Source: Flavobacteriales bacterium (GTDB lineage Bacteria; Bacteroidota; Bacteroidia; Flavobacteriales; Flavobacteriaceae). Taken from it: a stretch of DNA of 5,595 bases. How positions within the stretch are numbered: position 1 is the first letter of the stretch; each line of letters opens with the position of its first letter. Below, piece by piece: positions 1 through 4,971 of this stretch. A program made the position numbers and the translations under genes. The notes beneath the pieces were generated by a model that saw only the letters and a list, made by a program, of their open reading frames with translations, had not been told where the DNA came from and ran no database searches. The DNA lies in contig JALSTJ010000212.1 in NCBI GenBank assembly GCA_026983815.1, positions 1-5,595 of the forward strand, written 5' to 3'.

Positions 1-124
1 CTGTAAATTCTATAATTAAAGGAGCATTTCTTGAACCGGGTGAAATAATTATTTCTTTGATATCAAATTTTTTTAATATTCGTGAAAGCAATCTTACTTT
101 CTTTTTTGCAGAATGAATTATCAT
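1..124 (-). CDS. menD: MenD, 2-succinyl-5-enolpyruvyl-6-hydroxy-3-cyclohexene-1-carboxylate synthase, N-terminal fragment
   Basis: Only the first 41 codons are present; the gene runs off the left edge. The minus-strand frame starts at an ATG at 124-122 and stays open to the edge. It encodes a helix (about residues 5-20) followed by the motif ISPGSRNAPLIIEF at about 27-40. That motif is the signature of the N-terminal Pyr domain of MenD, where the Ser-Arg pair (here S31 and R32, equivalent to E. coli S32 and R33) lines the thiamine-diphosphate active site. MenD is a ThDP enzyme that joins isochorismate and 2-oxoglutarate to make SEPHCHC, the first committed step of classical menaquinone synthesis, in the cytoplasm. 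The gene is divergent from the thioredoxin-fold gene, with a 93-bp spacer. A TAnnTTTG box lies about 23 bp upstream of the ATG. The start is chosen because it gives a normal MenD N-terminus; there is no other nearby ATG. Identification rests on one short but distinctive motif. Confidence 0.88.
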   Translation of the reverse strand, partial: MIIHSAKKKVRLLSRILKKFDIKEIIISPGSRNAPLIIEFT

Positions 125-147
125 TTAATTTTAATCTTTTATGCTTA

Positions 148-155
148 CAAAAATA
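148..155 (-). promoter_or_regulatory. Candidate -7 box for menD
   Basis: The minus strand reads TATTTTTG, an exact match to the Bacteroidota -7 consensus TAnnTTTG. It leaves a 5' leader of roughly 20 nt before the menD ATG. No TTG lies at the usual -33 spacing of 17-23 bp, so the call rests on one box in AT-rich DNA. No equally good box was found on the plus strand of this spacer for the thioredoxin-fold gene. Confidence 0.35.
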
Positions 156-217
156 AGTTTTTAATTATAAAAATAAACTTAAACACAAATAAAAGTATTA
201 TTTTAGCAAGAAAAATT

Positions 218-814
218 ATGGCTGCTACTCCTTCAAATATGTTGGCTTTGGGAACCAAAGCACCGCATTTTAAACTTTTGGATACGGTTTCCGGAAAAAA
301 GCTTTCTTATAATGATATAAAAGGAAAAAATGGAACCGTAGTAATGTTTATTTGTAATCATTGTCCATATGTTTTACACATAAATAATGAAATTGTGAAA
401 TTGGCAAAAAAATATATGTCAAAAAATATTGGTTTTGTTGGCATCAGTTCCAATGATGTAGAAAATTATCCACAAGATGCCCCCGAACTGATGACCGAGC
501 AAGCAAAAAAAGTTGGTTATCCTTTTCCTTATCTATATGATGAAACTCAAGAGGTTGCAAAGAAGTATAAAGCTGCTTGTACCCCTGACTTTTATTTGTT
601 TGACAAAGATGATCAATTGGTTTACAGAGGAAGATTAGATGCAAGTACTCCTAAAAATAATGAACCTTTAACAGGGAATGATCTAAGAAAAGCTTTGGAT
701 TTGCTCTTGGAAGGAAAAACTATTCCAGATGAGGAGCAAAAACCCAGTATTGGTTGTAATATCAAATGGAAAGAGCCCCCATCTATAAATTTGCAAAAAG
801 TGATTTTTAAATAA
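218..814 (+). CDS. Thioredoxin-fold (AhpC/TSA-Redoxin type) family protein with CNHCPYV motif
   Basis: The protein has 198 residues and no signal peptide or membrane segment, so it is probably cytosolic. Residues 10-45 form the usual lead-in (GTKAPHFKLLDT, then a beta strand VVMFI). The redox motif CNHCPYV follows at 46-52, with C46 and C49 as the CXXC pair, and the cis-proline loop CTPDFYLFD is at 121-129 with P123. A third conserved-looking cysteine, C180, sits in the C-terminal SIGCNIKWK motif, typical of this widespread family of roughly 180-200 residues. Members are annotated as thioredoxin or peroxiredoxin-like; the true substrate is unknown. The frame is open upstream to 113, but I chose ATG 218 because family similarity begins there and the extension would run into the divergent menD start. 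The ABC ATPase gene starts 5 bp after the stop, implying cotranscription. The last dozen residues (after WK) look like a lineage-specific tail. Confidence 0.9.
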   Translation: MAATPSNMLALGTKAPHFKLLDTVSGKKLSYNDIKGKNGTVVMFICNHCPYVLHINNEIVKLAKKYMSKNIGFVGISSNDVENYPQDAPELMTEQAKKVGYPFPYLYDETQEVAKKYKAACTPDFYLFDKDDQLVYRGRLDASTPKNNEPLTGNDLRKALDLLLEGKTIPDEEQKPSIGCNIKWKEPPSINLQKVIFK

Positions 815-819
815 TTATT

Positions 820-1554
820 ATGCAATTGAAAATTTCCAATTTATTATTTGGTTATAACAAACCTTTATTGGAACATCCGGTAAATATTGAAGTTAAACAA
901 GAAAGTTTTATTGTACTAATTGGAAAGAATGGAGCAGGGAAATCCACATTTTTGAAAACACTATCCGGAAGCTTACCGGCTTTGTCTGGAGAAATTTATA
1001 TAAATAATGAGTTAGTAACCCGACAGAAAATTTCTTCTCAAATCTCTATAGTGCTAACGGGAAAACCCAATTCAAATCTAAAGGTACATGAGATTTTACA
1101 AATGGGGAGAAGTCCGTTTACTGGATTTTTGGATCAATTAAAAGATGCCGATCATCTAATTATTGATCATGTAGTTCAGAAATTAAATATAGAAAATCTA
1201 TTAGATAAAAATATTAATGAAATTAGTGACGGTGAAGCGCAGACGGTTATGATTGCAAGAGCTCTTATTCAAGATACTCCGGTTATTTTCTTAGATGAAC
1301 CAACCACTCATCTCGATCTGGAGAATAAAGCTAAAATATTCGGTCTTTTAAAGTCTTTGAAGGAGGAAGGAAAAATTATAATTTTTTCATCCCATGACGT
1401 GAATTGGATAGTAAATCAAGTAGATCAAATATGGGTAATAAAAGGCCAGAAATTTTTTAAAATCAAGCCAACAGACCTTGACAAAATTAAAGAAATTTTT
1501 TCATCAAAAAACTTAATTTTTGATGAAAAATGTAAAACTTTTAAATGGATTTAG
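820..1554 (+). CDS. ABC transporter ATP-binding protein, FecE/FhuC/HmuV-like
   Basis: This 244-residue nucleotide-binding subunit is complete for the family. Visible in order are an A-loop aromatic (Y12), Walker A GKNGAGKST (35-43), an alpha-helical insert with MGRSPFTGF (95-103) typical of iron-siderophore, haem and cobalamin importers, a signature ISDGEAQ (135-141), Walker B VIFLDEPT (155-162, catalytic E160), D-loop HLDL (164-167) and switch histidine H192. It would hydrolyse ATP on the cytoplasmic face to drive uptake through a FecCD-type permease with a periplasmic binding protein. Neither partner is in the window, so the substrate cannot be assigned. Oddities are a signature reading ISDGE instead of LSGGE, and no glutamine where the Q-loop is expected; the segment reads VLTGKP at 78-83. 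I recall a similar Thr in related Bacteroidota ATPases, so this may be lineage-typical. The gene follows the thioredoxin-fold gene by 5 bp and overlaps convergent P4 by 4 bp. Confidence 0.92.
   Translation: MQLKISNLLFGYNKPLLEHPVNIEVKQESFIVLIGKNGAGKSTFLKTLSGSLPALSGEIYINNELVTRQKISSQISIVLTGKPNSNLKVHEILQMGRSPFTGFLDQLKDADHLIIDHVVQKLNIENLLDKNINEISDGEAQTVMIARALIQDTPVIFLDEPTTHLDLENKAKIFGLLKSLKEEGKIIIFSSHDVNWIVNQVDQIWVIKGQKFFKIKPTDLDKIKEIFSSKNLIFDEKCKTFKWI
1497..1530. repeat. Perfect 14-bp inverted repeat inside the 3' end of the ABC ATPase gene
   Basis: The arms at 1497-1510 and 1517-1530 are exact reverse complements, separated by a 6-nt loop (1511-1516). Each arm has only two G or C bases. The structure lies about 20 bp before the convergent stop codons. 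It is symmetric, so RNA from either strand could fold it. The right arm ends in A residues on both strands and no U-tract follows, so it does not fit a standard intrinsic terminator. It may still slow or process both converging transcripts. Confidence 0.6.
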
Positions 1555-2153
1555 AACCAACCTTTTTTCTTTTTTTGTTTTTCTTCGTCAGCATCAATTT
1601 CGAAATATTTATCGGCTTTCTTTTCATCAATTTCAACAACATTTAGAATAAAATCTTTGTAATTATCAAAACCTTTTTCTTCAACATATCCCTCAAAATA
1701 TTTTTCAGCTGCAACTGCACCTGCATTTTTTTCAATCTCGCGTAAGATGTCCATCAAATTATCAATTTTGTGAATGCTTACCAAAGGAAGCATTTTTACC
1801 TCAAATTTATAACCTTTAAATGCTCCTTCTTCATCAAAATTTTGAATGGATTTTACAAAGCCCCAATAACACTCACCATCTTTATTTTTTCCTTTATAAA
1901 AGAAATAACTCTTATCTTGATTTTCAATCATATGCAAGATATTATTCATAGCCATTTTGGGAGTATCTTGATCAAAGAGCGTCGAAAAATCTTTTAGAAT
2001 TAATTCATGGACTTTATAGCCGGTAAATTCAGTAAAATAATTATTTACAAATAAAATTTTACCTTCCGGATTGACTCGTATTTTAAATTTCCTGGCGGGA
2101 TCTAATTGTAAGCAATTTTTTGATTTACCCATATTTTTATTGTTAATAGTCAT
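1551..2153 (-). CDS. P4: stand-alone PAS-domain protein, most divergent paralogue
   Basis: The protein has 200 residues. A PAS domain spans about residues 20-120: KILFVNNYFTEFTGY (32-46) is the start of the PAS core, and KDGECYWGF (91-99) its later strand. The helical C-terminal domain shared with P1-P3 follows: the helix before it ends LREIEKNAG (137-145), then AAEKYFEGYVEEKG (148-161) and NYKDF (164-168). The protein ends KKKKGWF. Key flavin-pocket residues of Aer are gone: FDQD (60-63) stands where P1 and P2 have RHPD, and the RRKA motif after the PAS core reads FEVKM. It may therefore bind another ligand or act only as a protein-interaction module. The start is ATG 2153; M8 (2132) is an alternative. 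It begins 12 bp after P3 and is likely its operon partner. Its stop overlaps the convergent ABC gene. The exact role is unknown. Confidence 0.82.
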   Translation of the reverse strand: MTINNKNMGKSKNCLQLDPARKFKIRVNPEGKILFVNNYFTEFTGYKVHELILKDFSTLFDQDTPKMAMNNILHMIENQDKSYFFYKGKNKDGECYWGFVKSIQNFDEEGAFKGYKFEVKMLPLVSIHKIDNLMDILREIEKNAGAVAAEKYFEGYVEEKGFDNYKDFILNVVEIDEKKADKYFEIDADEEKQKKKKGWF

Positions 2154-2165
2154 AATGATTAAATT

Positions 2166-2795
2166 TTAAAACCAAAATTTTCGTTTTTTCTTTTTTACAA
2201 ATTTTAAGATATCATCTATATCCATTTCATTTGGGTCAGTAGATAATAACTCTTTATCGGAAACTTCTGTTGTTATATACTCTCTCAGTTTTTTTTCTCC
2301 GTTAAATTGGGCAATGATATAATCTTCCAATTTGTTATATCCTCTTTCTTCCAACCAACCTTTTAAATATTTCTCTGCAATTTCTATGCCATTTCCACTA
2401 TTTTCGATACCAAATAATATATCATACAATTTTGAAATCTCTTGTTTAATATTTGAAGGCAAGTATTTTCTTCTAATATAGATACCATTTGATTTATTTT
2501 CATTCACCCTTGAAGTGATATCCGCAACGGTCCAAAAATATTCACCATTTTTGGTGATATTTTTACTGATTAAATAATAATGTTCTCCATTATTAATATT
2601 TTTCCAAGCGCTGTTTAATACAACTTGAGGCATTTTGGGATGTTGAATAATTTCATGGCTTTCGCCAATCAAATCTTTTTCAGAAAAGCCGGTTATATCG
2701 GTGTATGCTTTATTGATAAATTTTATTTTCCCTTCTTTGTCTAACTTACAAACAAGGGTAATATCCGGTTCTAAATTTTTTTCTACTTCAAACAT
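2166..2795 (-). CDS. P3: stand-alone PAS-domain protein with altered Aer motif
   Basis: The protein has 209 residues from ATG 2795. The open frame extends 31 codons further (to 2888) but there it overlaps P2 coding sequence, and the residues are a lysine-rich out-of-frame reading of it; MFEVEKNLEPDITLVCKLD is the natural PAS lead-in. The PAS core spans about 12-112: INKAYTDITGF (27-37), then IIQHPKMPQ (49-57) where P1 and P2 have IIRHPDMPK, then KNGEYFWTV (82-90) and RRK (108-110). Thus the Arg and Asp of the Aer RHPD motif are replaced by Gln and Lys, while His-Pro remains. The C-terminal domain shows GIEIAEKYLKGWLEERG (136-152), and the protein ends KKKKRKFWF. No output domain is present. 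It begins 13 bp after the P2 stop and ends 12 bp before P4. Probable role: soluble cytosolic sensor of unknown ligand and partner. Confidence 0.85.
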   Translation of the reverse strand: MFEVEKNLEPDITLVCKLDKEGKIKFINKAYTDITGFSEKDLIGESHEIIQHPKMPQVVLNSAWKNINNGEHYYLISKNITKNGEYFWTVADITSRVNENKSNGIYIRRKYLPSNIKQEISKLYDILFGIENSGNGIEIAEKYLKGWLEERGYNKLEDYIIAQFNGEKKLREYITTEVSDKELLSTDPNEMDIDDILKFVKKKKRKFWF

Positions 2796-2808
2796 AATAA
2801 TTTTTTTT

Positions 2809-3450
2809 TTACCAAAAGAATCTTCTTTTCTTTTTAACGGTTTTTTTAATTGCTTCTTCAGCCGCCAAGCCAGTATAATCTGTTTCATCCTTAATTTCCG
2901 AATTCATATAATCGGTTAATTGTCTAGGATTTAGTCGCATTAAATGATGAACAAAATCATCATAGTTCATATTTAAATCTTCCAGATACCCAATCAAATA
3001 TGCTTCAGAAGCTTCAATTCCACTATTTTTTTCAAGTGTCAACAATACTTTATAAAGTTCATTAACTTCTTTTTTTACTTCTTCAGGCACAGCTTTTCTT
3101 CGAGCATAATGTGTTTTGACATTTCCTTCATCATCTTTGACAGTCTTAAAAGATCCTATAACCCAATAATAACTTCCGTCTTTTGCCAGATTCTTTACAA
3201 AAGCATAAATTGGCAATGCTTTATTAATTCTTGCCCAAAGTAATTTAAAAATAACTTTAGGCATGTCCGGATGTCGAATGATATTATGGGGTTGTCCCAT
3301 CAATTCCCACTCTTTATATCCGGATATTTCCATAAAATAATCATTTGCATACTCAATAATTCCTTTTTTATCTGTTTTACTCATGATCGTTTTAAAAGGG
3401 TCTAAGATAATCTCATTATCTTTAGGTATGGGTCTAATATTTTTTTTCAT
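2809..3450 (-). CDS. P2: stand-alone Aer/CetB-type PAS-domain protein
   Basis: The protein has 213 residues. The PAS domain (about 12-120) closely matches the redox-sensing PAS of the aerotaxis receptor Aer: FANDYF-type strand (YANDYF, 34-39), SGYKEWELMG (43-52), QPHNIIRHPDMPK (53-65), VKN (85-87), KDGSYYWV (90-97) and ARRKA (116-120). R59, H60 and D62 match Aer R57, H58 and D60, residues linked to FAD binding; N36, F68 and N87 match Aer N34, F66 and N85, but Aer W79 is Ile here (I81). FAD or another redox ligand is plausible, not shown. A helical domain follows (SGIEASEAYLIGYLED, 143-158; NYDDF, 162-166) and then the tail VKKKRRFFW. There is no HAMP, chemoreceptor, kinase or GGDEF segment, so the signal must pass to a separate partner, as in the CetA/CetB pair of Campylobacter. 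It probably heads a P2-P3-P4 transcript from a promoter at about 3480. Confidence 0.9.
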   Translation of the reverse strand: MKKNIRPIPKDNEIILDPFKTIMSKTDKKGIIEYANDYFMEISGYKEWELMGQPHNIIRHPDMPKVIFKLLWARINKALPIYAFVKNLAKDGSYYWVIGSFKTVKDDEGNVKTHYARRKAVPEEVKKEVNELYKVLLTLEKNSGIEASEAYLIGYLEDLNMNYDDFVHHLMRLNPRQLTDYMNSEIKDETDYTGLAAEEAIKKTVKKKRRFFW

Positions 3451-3603
3451 TCTTTTTAAGAGATAAAAATTCAGTCTGCAAATATAAATAAAAATATTAA
3501 CTAATTATGTAATTTTTGTTGCTAAGGTTATTTTTTCATTTTTTTCAATTATTTTTTCAAAAATCTTATTATTATTCACAAATATTAACTATATATTATA
3601 AAA
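3451..3603. other. 153-bp spacer between P1 and P2
   Basis: This very AT-rich spacer lies between the P1 stop and the P2 start. It contains the candidate P2 -7 box (3479-3486) and a 12-bp direct repeat, AAATATTAACTA, at 3492-3503 and 3580-3591. No convincing GC-stemmed terminator for P1 is visible and no small gene can be supported. It is much longer than the 12-13 bp gaps further down the array, suggesting P1 may be a separate transcription unit. Confidence 0.5.
3479..3486 (-). promoter_or_regulatory. Candidate -7 box for the P2-P3-P4 operon
   Basis: The minus strand reads TATATTTG, an exact TAnnTTTG match, ending 28 nt before the P2 ATG at 3450. No TTG lies at the expected -33 distance, so an activator-dependent promoter or a chance match is possible. 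The position fits the short leaders common in this phylum. Confidence 0.4.
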
Positions 3604-4254
3604 TTAGAAAAACTTAGACAGGAATCCTTTCTTTTTATTTTTAGAAATAGCTTCTTCCGGAGATAAAATTTCACCTTTTAACATAGAATTATCACTAATT
3701 TGAGCTTTTAAGTAATTACTTAGCTCTTTATTTGAAAGTCCAAAAATATCTAAAATAAATTGATCATAATTAATTCCTTTGTCTTCTAATAAACCATAAA
3801 TATAAGCATAGGAAGCTTCCATGCCTCCGGTTTTTTCAATTTCTAATAAGAGTTTGTAAAAATCAGTGAAATAATCTTTTACATGTTGAGGGATGGCTTT
3901 CCTTCTGGAATAATAAGCTCGAATGTTTCCATCCGGCTTATAAGTAGTTTGAAAATCTGTTACTACCCAATAATAACTTCCGTCTTTGGCTAAATTTTTA
4001 ACTACGGCATGAATATTTTGCCCTCTCTCCAATCTTTTCCATAATAATTTAAAAATAATTTTGGGCATGTCGGGGTGGCGAATAACATTATGAGGCTGTC
4101 CCATGAGTTCCCATTCTTTATACCGTGAAACTTCCATAAAATAGTCATTGGCAAATTCAATAATGCCTTTTGGGTCTGTTTTACTCATGATGGTTCGCAT
4201 GGGATCCAAAACGATTTCATGATCAATTGGTTCAGGTCTATTTAGGATTTTCAT
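3604..4254 (-). CDS. P1: stand-alone Aer/CetB-type PAS-domain protein
   Basis: The protein has 216 residues, colinear without gaps with P2 over residues 1-120 and about 68% identical there by hand count. The PAS core keeps FANDYF (34-39), GQPHNVIRHPDMPK (52-65), VKN (85-87), KDGSYYWV (90-97) and SRRKA (116-120). R59, H60 and D62 correspond to the Aer residues linked to FAD binding; Aer W79 is Ile here (I81). One oddity is SRY at 43-45 where PAS proteins nearly always have a glycine (SGY or TGY), so R44 could change the cap near the ligand. The helical domain reads GGMEASYAYIYGLLEDKG (143-160), then NYDQF (162-166). The C-terminus is KNKKKGFLSKFF, a looser form of the shared tail. It is the first gene of the array, divergent from rlmH, with a candidate promoter 26-56 bp upstream. 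It is probably a soluble sensor; its signalling partner is unknown. Confidence 0.9.
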   Translation of the reverse strand: MKILNRPEPIDHEIVLDPMRTIMSKTDPKGIIEFANDYFMEVSRYKEWELMGQPHNVIRHPDMPKIIFKLLWKRLERGQNIHAVVKNLAKDGSYYWVVTDFQTTYKPDGNIRAYYSRRKAIPQHVKDYFTDFYKLLLEIEKTGGMEASYAYIYGLLEDKGINYDQFILDIFGLSNKELSNYLKAQISDNSMLKGEILSPEEAISKNKKKGFLSKFF

Positions 4255-4273
4255 TTCTAAAAAAAATTAATTT

Positions 4274-4285
4274 CTTTTGCAAAAG
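4274..4285. promoter_or_regulatory. Palindrome CTTTTGCAAAAG at the P1 promoter
   Basis: This perfect 12-bp palindrome overlaps the proposed -7 box of P1 and the likely transcription start, the place where a repressor operator would act. It has more G and C than the surrounding DNA. No second copy was seen at the P2 promoter, though TTTGCA recurs there. Confidence 0.3.
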
Positions 4286-4310
4286 TGCTAATAATATTTA
4301 AATTAAGCAA
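4280..4310 (-). promoter_or_regulatory. Candidate Bacteroidota promoter for P1
   Basis: On the minus strand a TTG at 4310-4308 (within TTTG) is followed after 20 bp by CACTTTTG at 4287-4280, matching five of the six fixed bases of TAnnTTTG. The spacing is within the usual range, and the leader to the P1 ATG would be about 20 nt. Confidence 0.4.
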
Positions 4311-4409
4311 ATTTTTAGCATTTTTTTTATTATAAAAATATATTTTATAATAATTTTAAGATTAGAAATTGTTAAATTTTTGAATAAAAATGAATCAATA
4401 GAATGATAT

Positions 4410-4441
4410 TTGTTGAAATAAAAAAAAATTATATATTTTCG
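4410..4441 (+). promoter_or_regulatory. Candidate promoter for rlmH
   Basis: TTG at 4413-4415 (with another at 4410-4412) is followed after 18 bp by TATTTTCG at 4434-4441, which matches five of the six fixed bases of TAnnTTTG. The resulting leader to the rlmH ATG is about 35-40 nt. Confidence 0.35.
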
Positions 4442-4452
4442 CAATATGTACT

Positions 4453-4467
4453 ATGTATACATGTATA
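4453..4467. repeat. Overlapping palindromes in the rlmH leader
   Basis: ATGTATACAT (4453-4462) and TATACATGTATA (4456-4467) are perfect palindromes sharing seven bases. They lie just downstream of the proposed rlmH -7 box, near the transcription start or early leader. They could form a weak RNA hairpin or an operator. In DNA this AT-rich, chance is a real alternative. Confidence 0.3.
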
Positions 4468-4483
4468 ATAGATATAATAAGTA

Positions 4484-4960
4484 ATGAAAATAACTATAAT
4501 TCAAATAGGGAAAACCAATAATTTATGTTTAGAAAATCTAATTCATATCTATCATAAAAGAATTCAAAAATATATTTCTTTAAATACCAGTGAAATTCAG
4601 GATTCAAAGAAAAAAAATAAATCCAAAGATATTTTGAGAGTTAAGCAATTCGAGGGAAAAGAAATTCTAAAAAAAATTTCATCTCATGATTTTATTATTT
4701 TATTAGATGAAAAAGGAAAAGAATTTACTTCACGTGAATTCGCCGGGTTTATTCAAAATAAAATGAATTCAGGTATCAAAAATCTGGTTTTTGTCATTGG
4801 AGGAGCTTATGGATTTTCTGAAGATGTTTACCAAAAAACTCATGCAAAAATTGCTTTGTCCAAAATGACTTTTTCACATCAATTAATTCGTCTTATATTT
4901 GCAGAACAATTATATAGAGCAATGACTATTATAAATAATCATCCTTACCATAATGACTAA
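4484..4960 (+). CDS. rlmH: RlmH, 23S rRNA (pseudouridine-1915-N3)-methyltransferase
   Basis: The protein has 158 residues, the usual RlmH (YbeA) length. This SPOUT-class, SAM-dependent enzyme methylates N3 of pseudouridine 1915 in helix 69 of 23S rRNA, on assembled 70S ribosomes. Landmarks are the N-terminal MKITIIQIGK; LLDEKGKEFTSREFA (73-87), which matches the family's LDxxGK..S..FA segment; the glycine-rich SAM loop FVIGGAYGF (103-111); and the C-terminal knot HQLIRLIFAEQLYRA (132-146) followed by HPYHND at the very end, where the Tyr-His near the C-terminus is part of the substrate site. All diagnostic parts are intact. The start at 4484 gives the conserved N-terminus. The gene is divergent from P1, and the CPBP protease gene follows after 11 bp, suggesting cotranscription. 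The lysine-rich stretch at 42-48 is lineage-specific. Confidence 0.96.
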   Translation: MKITIIQIGKTNNLCLENLIHIYHKRIQKYISLNTSEIQDSKKKNKSKDILRVKQFEGKEILKKISSHDFIILLDEKGKEFTSREFAGFIQNKMNSGIKNLVFVIGGAYGFSEDVYQKTHAKIALSKMTFSHQLIRLIFAEQLYRAMTIINNHPYHND

Positions 4961-4971
4961 TAATACTTATT

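Larger units (their letters stand above)
4255..4483. other. Divergent spacer between P1 and rlmH
   Basis: This 229-bp stretch holds no supportable gene. It is extremely AT-rich and contains candidate promoters for both flanking genes, a 12-bp palindrome on the P1 side (4274-4285), and overlapping short palindromes on the rlmH side (4453-4467). The central part (about 4320-4405) shows only A/T-rich low-complexity sequence. Confidence 0.6.

Noticed and set aside
3..116. A plus-strand open frame from the left edge ending in TGA at 114-116, which could be the 3' end of an upstream gene.
   Set aside because: Its translation matches nothing I recognise, while the opposite strand of the same bases encodes a clear MenD N-terminus with start codon and promoter box.
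113..217. A 35-residue N-terminal extension of the thioredoxin-fold protein.
   Set aside because: It overlaps the divergent menD start, is low-complexity and hydrophobic-lysine rich, and the family N-terminus fits ATG 218.
444..825. Minus-strand open frames at 444-644 and 622-825.
   Set aside because: They are antisense shadows of the thioredoxin-fold gene with no recognisable domain.
1770..1997. A plus-strand open frame antisense to P4, and a similar one at 2701-2919 antisense to P3 and P2.
   Set aside because: Both are Phe/Ile-rich shadows of well-supported PAS genes; apparent hydrophobicity comes from the complement of Lys/Asn/Glu codons.
2796..2850. Possible programmed frameshift fusing P2 and P3 across A-rich runs, including a 10-A tract next to the P2 stop.
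   Set aside because: P2 ends in the same basic-aromatic tail as its paralogues, so its stop is genuine. The 10-A tract begins within the stop codon, and no in-frame slippery heptamer of the A-AAA-AAG type precedes it.
2796..2888. A 31-codon N-terminal extension of P3 overlapping the P2 3' end.
   Set aside because: It is an out-of-frame reading of P2's lysine-rich C-terminus; the PAS lead-in begins at ATG 2795.
3492..3591. A 12-bp direct repeat (AAATATTAACTA) in the P1-P2 spacer as a paired regulatory site or recombination scar.
   Set aside because: With base composition this AT-rich, a repeat of this length in 153 bp is not very unlikely by chance, and it does not align with the promoter elements.
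1551..4254. The repeated PAS block as a CRISPR or mobile element.
   Set aside because: The repeats are whole protein-coding paralogues with diverged sequence. There are no short spaced repeats, terminal inverted repeats or transposase.
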